In this document: positions 1 through 6,228 of the stretch, piece after piece
Layout: the number at the start of each line of letters is the position of its first letter
How positions within the stretch are numbered: position 1 is the stretch's first letter
NCBI GenBank assembly: GCA_035715525.1
Contig: DASTLA010000311.1
Coordinates: 1 to 12,617, forward strand
Source of the DNA: JAHBWI01 sp035715525
Lineage (GTDB): Bacteria > Nitrospirota > Nitrospiria > Nitrospirales > Nitrospiraceae
Length of the DNA stretch: 12,617 bases
Direction: 5' to 3'
Program-made: the position numbers and the translations under genes
The notes under the pieces: generated by a model
What the model was told of the DNA's origin: nothing
What the model saw: the letters and a program-made list of their open reading frames with translations, nothing else
The model's database searches: none

Positions 1-207
1 AAGGTGGTGCCGAAAGAAGAACTGAAGTCCCTCCTCTGGGGCGACGATATTCTGCTGCACGATCATGAACTCGACCGTTGTGTCGAACAGCTTAATCGCA
101 AGCTCGCGGAGGATCGGGACCCGCTGGCCAAGATCCTGGCCGTGCCTGGAGGGGGGTATCGGCTGGTGGCTGGCAGCCCCGTTGCTCCCGACACGTTATC
201 CGGATAG
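1..207 (+). CDS. C-terminal winged-helix DNA-binding domain of a transcriptional regulator (5'-truncated)
   Basis: Only the last 68 codons lie in the window; the frame is open from base 1 and ends at TAG 205-207. The visible protein matches the second half of an OmpR/PhoB-type winged helix: an EELKSLLWGDD stretch where the family has its 'EeLl..vWg' helix, a helix HELDRCVEQLNRKLAED in the place of the recognition helix ('vdvhI..LRrKL'), and the C-terminal wing ILAVPGGGYRLV, which corresponds to 'I.TvrGvGYrl'. The protein then ends after a short tail. The recognition helix differs from the usual RTVDVHI form, so the DNA target cannot be guessed. The receiver or other N-terminal domain is outside the window, so whether it is a two-component response regulator is inference. 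It points tail-to-tail at the CHAD gene and overlaps it by 12 bp. Confidence 0.8.
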   Translation, partial: KVVPKEELKSLLWGDDILLHDHELDRCVEQLNRKLAEDRDPLAKILAVPGGGYRLVAGSPVAPDTLSG

Positions 208-1026
208 CCGGGGGCGGCGGAGGTCTTCCCTGTCCTGCCATGCCTCACCGGCCGCAAGCTCGCCCGGCAACCAGGCGAGTTTATCAGGGACGAGTCGCGC
301 ACGCTTTCGAGCGCGTTTCCATTCCTTCTTGATCCGACTGCCGACCGTCAGGCCCCACTTGGTTGCCCATTTCCGAAATTCCGCTAATTCTTCGTACTGT
401 CCCAGCATTCGCTGAACCGACCTGAGCCGGTTGATCAGTGCTGCTCGATCGGCCCCCTGCCCGGGAAGCCACTCGGTCTGATAGCGGATTTGCTTAATAT
501 GCAAACGGATGGCATGCAATCTTTTTCGGCGGGGCTTGCGTGAGGATTGTTCAAGCAGCCGTTCAACTCTGGCCATATGCTGTTGTCTCATCCCCGGGAT
601 CCTCTCCGACAGTTGGCGATCCGACGGGACAGCCGATGGCAATCCTGACCGCCAGATCGTTTGCTCGATCATGTCGAAGACATGTGTTGTGCGTAAGCGC
701 TGTTCCTCCTTGAGGATCCGGCGCGCGACCTCGTGCACGTCCTTGCGGGGTGCGCCTATCACGTGAAGCTTCTGGCGGAACACGTGAAAGGCTCGTAGCC
801 GGCTGACTTTTTGTACGGCTCGTTTCACCGCATCGGCGCGGTCTTCCTCTCCCAGGAGCTCCAGCAATGCTTGAAGTCTCCGGCAGCGGGTCCGTACCAG
901 ATGGAGGGTCCCTACTAATCTAGTCCGCTGCTGAAGCCGTTGCAGATCACGTAAAATACCGGTGCGGAATGCAATGGCAGGACGGTACCATTGGGGGTGG
1001 GCGCTGGAGAGGACCCTGACGCTCAT
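196..1026 (-). CDS. CHAD domain protein (probable polyphosphate-binding)
   Basis: This is a 276-residue, strongly basic, mostly helical protein. Two copies of the CHAD histidine/arginine helix are visible: LHLVRTRCRRLQAL at about 41-54 and RLHAIRLHIKQIRYQTEWL at about 169-187, followed by LGQYEELAEF (about 208-217), which fits the 'LG..nDl' stretch that follows the second motif in this family. CHAD domains are known to bind inorganic polyphosphate through these basic helices and to sit on polyphosphate granules; that role here is inferred from the family and from the ppk/ppx neighbourhood. The arginine-rich tail (about 231-245) is typical. No membrane segment or signal peptide is seen. The ATG at 1026 is chosen as start; an in-frame TTG at 1065 would add 13 residues, and neither has a convincing ribosome binding site. 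It is divergent from the sixA-like gene and its stop lies 12 bp inside the end of the regulator gene. Confidence 0.8.
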   Translation of the reverse strand: MSVRVLSSAHPQWYRPAIAFRTGILRDLQRLQQRTRLVGTLHLVRTRCRRLQALLELLGEEDRADAVKRAVQKVSRLRAFHVFRQKLHVIGAPRKDVHEVARRILKEEQRLRTTHVFDMIEQTIWRSGLPSAVPSDRQLSERIPGMRQQHMARVERLLEQSSRKPRRKRLHAIRLHIKQIRYQTEWLPGQGADRAALINRLRSVQRMLGQYEELAEFRKWATKWGLTVGSRIKKEWKRARKRARLVPDKLAWLPGELAAGEAWQDREDLRRPRLSG

Positions 1027-1152
1027 AAGAGCCTGCCGGTGAGGGTGGCGGAGACAGGACAGCAACGTAGCAAAGGCTTCACGGCCACTTCAAGTGCATC
1101 GAATGCTCATGTTGCTGTCACACGGCAGAAGAATGTCGGCGCTGGCAAAACC

Positions 1153-1160
1153 AAGGAGGA
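1153..1160 (+). promoter_or_regulatory. Ribosome binding site of the sixA-like gene
   Basis: AAGGAGGA ends 5 nt before GTG 1166. It is the best Shine-Dalgarno match in the region and fixes a GTG start just before the catalytic RHG motif, in preference to in-frame ATGs at 1094 and 1133. Confidence 0.75.
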
Positions 1161-1165
1161 TCAAG

Positions 1166-1666
1166 GTGATAGACGTGGTGTTGTTTCGGCACGGGATTGC
1201 GGTCGAACAGGGCGAATGGGAGGGTAAGGAGGCGGACCGCCCGCTGACCGATAAGGGAAGGAAGCGTACGAAACAATCGGCGCAAGGTCTGACGGTGGCC
1301 GGCCTTTCGATCACGCACATGTTGGCGAGCCCGCTCGCGAGAGCAAGGGAGAGCGCAGATATCGTCGCCGCATTCCTTCGCCCTCGCGTGGCTGTTCGGA
1401 TCTGCGACGAACTACTCCCGGACGCTCCGCCTGACAAGGCGCTATCGCTACTCGCGAGCCTTCCCCCGCGCTCCGTGGTCGTCTGTGTCGGGCATGAGCC
1501 GCATCTCGGCATCCTAGCCGGTCACTTGCTTCACGGAAAAGCGATGCAGGGACTCACGTTCAAGAAAGCCGGAGCCTGCCTGATCCACCTGGAAGAAGGA
1601 GTGCGGGCCGGGAAAGGCCGGTTGGAATGGTGGCTGCCGCCAGCGATGCTTCGCGCGTTGCGCTGA
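1166..1666 (+). CDS. sixA: SixA-type phosphohistidine phosphatase (histidine phosphatase superfamily)
   Basis: This 166-residue protein has the short single-domain form typical of SixA. The catalytic motif FRHG (residues 7-10, H9 the presumed phosphoacceptor) is almost at the N-terminus. PLTDKGRKR (26-34), SPLARARESA (55-64) and the second catalytic histidine in VGHEPHLG (108-115, H110) follow in the usual order. SixA in E. coli removes phosphate from histidine residues of phosphotransfer proteins; the substrate here is unknown. The start is GTG with a strong AAGGAGGA site. The gene is divergent from the CHAD gene and ends 1 nt from the stop of the converging distal kinase gene. SixA and CHAD proteins are often neighbours of polyphosphate genes, so a phosphate-related role is plausible but inferred. 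Confidence 0.85.
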   Translation: MIDVVLFRHGIAVEQGEWEGKEADRPLTDKGRKRTKQSAQGLTVAGLSITHMLASPLARARESADIVAAFLRPRVAVRICDELLPDAPPDKALSLLASLPPRSVVVCVGHEPHLGILAGHLLHGKAMQGLTFKKAGACLIHLEEGVRAGKGRLEWWLPPAMLRALR

Positions 1667-1667
1667 G

Positions 1668-2405
1668 CTATCCGGCCGGGCGAGTCGTGGAACCAGGAAG
1701 CGGCTGGTTGAGGGCATGCGCGTCGGAAAGAAGCGGTTGAATCTTGGCGCGCAGCTCATCTTGGATTTCTTCGGGAGATTTCCGGGCATCGACGACGTGA
1801 AAGCCGAACTCCTCGGTCATCTTGTCGAACTCCTCTATCAGCAGTCCTTGATACTTCTTAAAGCTATCGTAGAGGTCTGCTCCAAGGCGAAGATCCATGC
1901 CGCTCTCCCAGTAGTTCATTCCTTTACTTTCGATCACCCGCAAGGCCAGCGTGTCCACATCTATTCTCAGATAGCAAACGAGATCGGGAATCAGTGCGAA
2001 GCCAAAGACGTCGCGGATCCATTTCCGATCGCCGCTGCGAACGAAATCCCGTGCGCAGGCCGTATAAATGTACCGGTCGGCGAGCACGATGAACCCGGAG
2101 CGCAGCGCGGGAATCACTTGATGTTCCAATCGGTCCGCGAAATCCGTGGCATAGAGCAGACTGAAGGACCAGCGATCCAGGATGTTCCCCCGTTTGGCCA
2201 TTTCGATGGTCTTCGACATCAAATTCGAGCGAGTCCATCCGGTCGTCATGACTCCGTACCCCTGCACCTCGAGCCATTCTTGGAGCATTTCAATGTGCGT
2301 GGATCGGCCGACGCCGTCGGTTCCCTCGATCGCAATGAGCTTGCCCTTCAAATCACTCGGATTTAGATACGTCAAACCGTCGCCAAAATTGCGTCCGCCG
2401 GCCAT
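1668..2405 (-). CDS. Thymidylate-kinase-like P-loop kinase, distal copy with variant Walker A
   Basis: This 245-residue protein of the thymidylate kinase fold ends the operon. Its P-loop reads GTDGVGRST (28-36): the lysine normally essential for nucleotide phosphate binding is arginine (R34, codon CGA). A DRY motif (110-112) followed by TACARD corresponds to the nucleotide-kinase DRY of the family. The TREPGG-type motif that holds the acceptor nucleotide in true thymidylate kinases is replaced by TTGWTRSN (54-61), and the lid region carries YWESGMD (165-171). It is a clear paralogue of the gene just upstream, with which it shares the ATDFA.RL, LADRY, ARD and W/Y-E-x-GMD blocks. The ATG at 2405 has an AAGAGGAA site and lies inside the end of the upstream gene. 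Databases would probably call it dTMP kinase; that substrate is doubtful, and the protein may be inactive or a partner of its paralogue. Confidence 0.75.
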   Translation of the reverse strand: MAGGRNFGDGLTYLNPSDLKGKLIAIEGTDGVGRSTHIEMLQEWLEVQGYGVMTTGWTRSNLMSKTIEMAKRGNILDRWSFSLLYATDFADRLEHQVIPALRSGFIVLADRYIYTACARDFVRSGDRKWIRDVFGFALIPDLVCYLRIDVDTLALRVIESKGMNYWESGMDLRLGADLYDSFKKYQGLLIEEFDKMTEEFGFHVVDARKSPEEIQDELRAKIQPLLSDAHALNQPLPGSTTRPAG

Positions 2406-3102
2406 GGGTTCCTCTTCGAGGTTTATATTGGGCGAGCGCCTTGCTCGTGAGTTCTCGCATATATGCCTGTTGAGTGGCGATGTCCTTCGTGGCATCCATC
2501 ACGGTCAACCCGAACTCTTGGACGATCTTGTCGTATTCGGTCAGGATGCGCGATTGGAAAATATGGAAGCTTTGGTTGATGTCTTGGCTGAGCCCGAGAT
2601 CCATGCCCGCCTCGTAGTACTTCAATTGTGCGCGTGTTCCACCGAGCAAACGGTCGATCGCCACGTCGATCGGCACCTTAAAGTAAAAGGCGAGATCCGG
2701 TGTAATGGCGAAGCTGTAGAGCTTGCGAATCCAGGCAGGAGAGACGCCTCGCACGACATCGCGGGCAAACGCGGTATACATGTACCGATCGGCCAGGACC
2801 AGCATGCCGGCTTTGAGCGGGGGTAGGATCTCGTGGTACAGCCGGCTCGCGAAATCAGTCGCGTGGAGTAGGCTGAACGTGGTCGGTGTCAGGCTTTTGC
2901 TTTTCTTGCCCTTCTTGGTCGTATCTTTGACCAGTTCCGACGAATTCCATTCGGTAAAAAAAACCTTGTGCCCCTGGGACTCCAACCATTTTTGCAGCAG
3001 TTGGAGCTGGGTACTCTTGCCGGACCCATCGATGCCTTCAACGATGATGAGCTTGCCGGCATAGGGATGGGGTGCGGACAGGGGAGAAGGGGAGTCGCTC
3101 AT
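2353..3102 (-). CDS. Thymidylate-kinase-like P-loop kinase, proximal copy
   Basis: This 249-residue kinase has an intact Walker A GIDGSGKST (23-31, K29) after a short N-terminal leader, an LVLADRY motif (101-107) followed by TAFARDVVRG, and a YYEAGMD block (162-168) in the lid region. As in the distal paralogue, the canonical TREPGG-type motif is missing; TEWNSSEL (50-57) stands in its place. It therefore belongs to the thymidylate kinase fold but to a divergent branch, and dTMP as acceptor is not supported. PPK2-type polyphosphate kinases share this fold, so a polyphosphate- or nucleotide-linked activity is a possible inference from context. Its ATG overlaps the ppx stop as ATGA, implying translational coupling. 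The last 18 residues, rich in arginine, are encoded in the stretch shared out of frame with the distal kinase and look like a tail outside the kinase fold. Confidence 0.8.
   Translation of the reverse strand: MSDSPSPLSAPHPYAGKLIIVEGIDGSGKSTQLQLLQKWLESQGHKVFFTEWNSSELVKDTTKKGKKSKSLTPTTFSLLHATDFASRLYHEILPPLKAGMLVLADRYMYTAFARDVVRGVSPAWIRKLYSFAITPDLAFYFKVPIDVAIDRLLGGTRAQLKYYEAGMDLGLSQDINQSFHIFQSRILTEYDKIVQEFGLTVMDATKDIATQQAYMRELTSKALAQYKPRRGTHGRRTQFWRRFDVSKSE
2409..2416 (-). promoter_or_regulatory. Ribosome binding site inside the proximal kinase gene, for the distal kinase
   Basis: On the minus strand AAGAGGAA ends 3 nt before ATG 2405. It supports a start within the upstream coding sequence, giving a 53-nt out-of-frame overlap. 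The alternative TTG start close to the upstream stop has no visible site. Confidence 0.6.
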
Positions 3103-4652
3103 GCGGCCTCGTTCTCGTGAGAGAGTACCACGAACTGCACCGGTCGCTTGAATACTTTTTCGAAGAGGTCGCTTCGGCCGCGAGCGGCCCAGATTTCGAG
3201 TTCCGCATCGCCGGAAACATGCAGCGTGACGATGACCGTCTTGCCCACCCTGACGTCCAACCCTTGCACGACTCCGAACTGGCTGCGGTCTAAGCCGTCG
3301 GCGATGCGAAGCAGCGCGGCCAGTACCTTCACCGTGCGCTGGCTTCCCGGTGGAAGTGAACAAAAGTCGTCGTGCTTCTTTCCCGGCAGGGCTCGTCTAT
3401 GATAGCGCGCGATCCCCGCAATCATCTCGATCTCATCGGCGGCCAATCCCGTAAGGTCGCTGTGCTTGATCAGATAGTATGCATGCTTGTGATGCTGCCG
3501 GGAGTTAATGAGGTATCCGATATCGTGTAAAATCGCCGCGAATTCCAGCCACTCCCGCTCGCGGTCCCCATAGCCATGCAAGGGTTTCGTCTGGTCGAAC
3601 AGCCGCATGGCCAATTCGGCCACGTGCAGCGCATGGGGTTCAGAGGCATGACAGCGACGGGCAAGCGCCAGGACATTGCGTTTTCTCACGTCCGGAATGT
3701 CCTGTTCGGCCTGAATCCCTTCGCGATGGCGTTGGATGAAATCGTAAATGACGCCCTCGCGAATAGCCTTGTCGCAAATGGTCAACTCGCTCTTGTCGAG
3801 GATATCGAGCAGCGTGCGAAAGACGATGGCGGAGGGTAGCAGCGTGTCGACACGCTTCGGATCAAGTCCCGGAATGGCCAATCGAGCCTTGAGCGGCGAC
3901 TGAGCCAGCCGTTTTTCCACGCTTGCGATTTCTTTGACCGAAATCTTAGTCAGATTCAATTGCGGCAGAGGCCTCCCGGTCCGCTGCACATAAATGACCT
4001 CGGCCAGGTTGCCCGCCATCCCCGACGTGGCGATCACGCCGTCCACACGCTTGGCCTTGTACGGACCCAATGCGGCTTTCAGTTGCTGATCCACTGCCTG
4101 TTCCAGCTTGCGCAGCATGGATTTGGAGGGCGGGGTCTTGATGAGGTACAGATCCTTCATCCGAATGGCGCCCAATTTCAGGCTGCGTGCATGGAAGATG
4201 CGATCCCGGTTGCCGACGATGAGCTCGACGGACCCGCCGCCGACGTCGATGACGAGCGTCGGTTGTTCGGGCAAGGCCACGCTATTCTGCACCCCGAGAA
4301 AAATTAGACGGGCCTCCTCTGCACCCGTGATCACCCGGACGACCAGGCCGGTCTGCTGCGCGACATGGTCGAGGAATTCGCCGCCGTTTCGCGCCTCCCG
4401 CACCGCGCTCGTCGCGACCGCCTCGATGCGTTCGTATCCTTTATTGCGGGCTAGGGTGACGAGGCTCTTGATGACGTCGAGACCTCGCATCATGGCCTGG
4501 TCGGACAGACGTTTGGTCGTGAACACGCCGTCTCCCAGACGCGTCATGTCCTTGAAACGATCCAGAATCTTGTAGGAATAGTCGGGCTGGACTTCGGCTA
4601 GGACCATGTGAATGGAATTGGTGCCGATGTCCAGGACGGCGAGCTTAGGCAT
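3099..4652 (-). CDS. ppx: Ppx/GppA family exopolyphosphatase or pppGpp phosphohydrolase with C-terminal HD domain
   Basis: This 517-residue protein has the long, two-part architecture of the family. The actin-like ATPase-fold half shows DIGTNSIHM (8-16), GAEEARLIFLG (110-120, holding the glutamate that corresponds to the catalytic one) and IDVGGGSVELI (135-145), the two phosphate-binding loops being intact; IREGVIYDF (297-305) closes this half. The C-terminal half has an HD-type helical domain with ILHDIGYLI (374-382, H376-D377), further histidines at 387-390 and RYHRR (416-420). The family hydrolyses terminal phosphates from polyphosphate, and some members act on pppGpp; the sequence alone does not separate these. 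Placement after phoU and near ppk favours polyphosphate. The start lies 7 nt after the phoU stop and has no good ribosome binding site, suggesting coupling to phoU. The stop is shared with the following ATG. Confidence 0.92.
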   Translation of the reverse strand: MPKLAVLDIGTNSIHMVLAEVQPDYSYKILDRFKDMTRLGDGVFTTKRLSDQAMMRGLDVIKSLVTLARNKGYERIEAVATSAVREARNGGEFLDHVAQQTGLVVRVITGAEEARLIFLGVQNSVALPEQPTLVIDVGGGSVELIVGNRDRIFHARSLKLGAIRMKDLYLIKTPPSKSMLRKLEQAVDQQLKAALGPYKAKRVDGVIATSGMAGNLAEVIYVQRTGRPLPQLNLTKISVKEIASVEKRLAQSPLKARLAIPGLDPKRVDTLLPSAIVFRTLLDILDKSELTICDKAIREGVIYDFIQRHREGIQAEQDIPDVRKRNVLALARRCHASEPHALHVAELAMRLFDQTKPLHGYGDREREWLEFAAILHDIGYLINSRQHHKHAYYLIKHSDLTGLAADEIEMIAGIARYHRRALPGKKHDDFCSLPPGSQRTVKVLAALLRIADGLDRSQFGVVQGLDVRVGKTVIVTLHVSGDAELEIWAARGRSDLFEKVFKRPVQFVVLSHENEAA

Positions 4653-4659
4653 GCGTCGA

Positions 4660-5328
4660 TTAGACGGGAGCGGATGGAGCGACGTGTCGGATATTTTTGC
4701 CTTCCACCATGTAGACCACGAGCTCGGAGATGTTAGTCGCGTGATCGGCGATGCGCTCGAGCGATTTGGCGACGAACGTCAACCGGATTGCACGCGTGAT
4801 GGTCACCGGGTTCTCCAACATAAAAGACAAAAGCTCGCGAAACAATTGTGCATTCAAATCGTCGACGAAGTCGTCGTCCGCGCAGACTTTGCGCGCCATA
4901 GCGGAATCGGACTTCACAAATGCGTCCAAGCACTCTTTTACCATATGCATCGTCCAATTGGCCATCCTGGGGATGTCGATGTACGGTTTCAGCTGCGGTT
5001 CGGTATTCAATTCCAGGGCTCGTTCGGCGATGTGGTCTGCCAGATCTCCCATGCGTTCGAGTTCGGAGGAGATTTTCATGGCGGTCGTGACGAACCGGAG
5101 GTCCCTGGCGGTGGGTTGATGGAGGGCGAGCAATTTGATGCAGGTATCGTCGATCTCCACATCGAGGGCATTGACCTCGTGATCGCGCTCGATCACGGCG
5201 GCCGCGAGATCCGAGTCCCGCTCGACCAATGCCCGGAGGGCCTGTTGGATTTGATGCTCCACCAACGCGCCCATCCGGAGCAGCACATCCTTCAGTTGAG
5301 CGAGTTCCTGATCGAAATGGCGTTGCAT
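4660..5328 (-). CDS. phoU: Phosphate transport/signalling modulator PhoU
   Basis: This 222-residue cytoplasmic protein has the normal PhoU length and the two-fold repeated helical-bundle architecture. The first repeat has HQPTARDLR (70-78) and ELERMGDLADHI (89-100); the second has SLERIADHATNI (189-200). The E/R..D motifs are those that bind metal clusters in PhoU structures. PhoU restrains phosphate uptake through Pst and keeps the PhoR kinase quiet when phosphate is plentiful; loss in other bacteria causes excess uptake and polyphosphate accumulation. Those roles are family knowledge. The ATG at 5328 is preferred to upstream in-frame codons because of a GAGGAGG site and because the extra sequence would overlap pstB. 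It sits 17 nt after pstB, as in many pst operons. Confidence 0.95.
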   Translation of the reverse strand: MQRHFDQELAQLKDVLLRMGALVEHQIQQALRALVERDSDLAAAVIERDHEVNALDVEIDDTCIKLLALHQPTARDLRFVTTAMKISSELERMGDLADHIAERALELNTEPQLKPYIDIPRMANWTMHMVKECLDAFVKSDSAMARKVCADDDFVDDLNAQLFRELLSFMLENPVTITRAIRLTFVAKSLERIADHATNISELVVYMVEGKNIRHVAPSAPV

Positions 5329-5333
5329 AGAGG

Positions 5334-5340
5334 CCTCCTC
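5334..5340 (-). promoter_or_regulatory. Ribosome binding site of phoU
   Basis: GAGGAGG on the minus strand, 5 nt before ATG 5328, decides the phoU start against a longer reading into pstB. Confidence 0.7.
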
Positions 5341-5345
5341 GACGC

Positions 5346-6209
5346 TTACCCGAACCGTCCGGTGATGTAATCCTCCGTTCGCCGGTCCCTCGGCATCGTG
5401 AAGATGGTCTTCGTGTCGCCGAACTCGACCAGTTCTCCCATGAGGAAAAACCCGCATTGCTCCGACACCCGAGCCGCCTGTTGCATGTTATGGGTGACGA
5501 TGACGACAGTGTACCTGTCTTTCAAGGTAAAGATTAGCTCCTCGATCTTGGCTGTCGCGATCGGATCGAGGGCCGAGCAGGGCTCATCCATCAGGATGAC
5601 TTCGGGCTGAACGGCCAAGGCGCGGGCGATGCAGAGCCGCTGCTGCTGGCCGCCCGACAGGCCGAGGGCACTGTGACTCAAGCGATCCTTGACTTCATCC
5701 CACAATCCCGCCGCTTCGAGGCTGGACTGAACCAGTGCGTCCAACGTCCTTTTATCTTTCGTTCCGTGTAAGCGAGGTCCATAGGCGACATTGTCATAGA
5801 TCGATTTCGGAAACGGATTGGATTTCTGAAACACCATGCCCACGCGTTTGCGCAAGTCGGTGACGTCGATATGGGCAGCATAAATATCGGTGCCGTCCAA
5901 TTCCACCCGTCCGACGGCTTTGGCACCTTCCACCAGATCGTTCATGCGGTTCAGACAGCGAAGCAGGGTCGATTTGCCGCAGCCGGAAGGCCCGATGAAT
6001 GCCGTGACCGAATGTTGCCGAATGGTGAGGTTCACCTTGAACAGGGCCTGCGTCTTCCCATAGAAGAAATCCAGCATGCGGACCTGCATCTTACTTCCCG
6101 CTGTTGGGGCAAGCATGGTGGCATCGGCAGGCACATTGACCGGCGATACAGTCGGGCGGAGGGTCAGGGCGTTGCCGAACCGCGAGACGGCGGTCGAACT
6201 CTGTTGCAT
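5346..6209 (-). CDS. pstB: Phosphate ABC transporter ATP-binding protein PstB
   Basis: This 287-residue ABC ATPase energises phosphate import with PstC/PstA. All catalytic motifs are intact: Walker A GPSGCGKST (73-81), Q-loop at Q128 within MVFQKSNPFPKSIYDN (a hallmark of PstB), signature LSGGQQQR (184-191), Walker B VILMDEP (204-210) and switch H240. An N-terminal stretch of about 40 residues precedes the conserved domain, making it longer than the roughly 257-residue E. coli protein; this stretch has no recognisable motif. The ATG at 6209 has an AGGAGGAA site in the 19-nt gap after pstA; an ATG further upstream at 6248 would overlap pstA and is not preferred. Confidence 0.96.
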   Translation of the reverse strand: MQQSSTAVSRFGNALTLRPTVSPVNVPADATMLAPTAGSKMQVRMLDFFYGKTQALFKVNLTIRQHSVTAFIGPSGCGKSTLLRCLNRMNDLVEGAKAVGRVELDGTDIYAAHIDVTDLRKRVGMVFQKSNPFPKSIYDNVAYGPRLHGTKDKRTLDALVQSSLEAAGLWDEVKDRLSHSALGLSGGQQQRLCIARALAVQPEVILMDEPCSALDPIATAKIEELIFTLKDRYTVVIVTHNMQQAARVSEQCGFFLMGELVEFGDTKTIFTMPRDRRTEDYITGRFG

Positions 6210-6215
6210 GGGCGG

Positions 6216-6223
6216 TTCCTCCT
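6216..6223 (-). promoter_or_regulatory. Ribosome binding site of pstB
   Basis: AGGAGGAA on the minus strand, 6 nt before ATG 6209, fixes the pstB start in the gap after pstA. Confidence 0.7.
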
Positions 6224-6228
6224 GTTGG

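Noticed and set aside
1115..1123. CTGTCACAC between the CHAD and sixA-like genes as an E. coli-type Pho box
   Set aside because: Only one half-site is present; no second copy lies at the required 11-bp distance.
1716..2366. Long plus-strand open frame of about 216 codons opposite the distal kinase
   Set aside because: It is antisense to a well-supported kinase gene, has no recognisable domain and no convincing ribosome binding site; such frames arise in high-GC coding sequence.
4612..5370. Plus-strand open frame of about 252 codons opposite phoU
   Set aside because: The composition (many H, G, R, Q) is that of a reverse-complement shadow, and phoU with all its motifs occupies the other strand.
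5329..5457. Extended phoU start upstream within pstB
   Set aside because: The extra 43 residues have no PhoU homology, would overlap pstB by more than 100 nt, and a strong ribosome binding site precedes the ATG at 5328.
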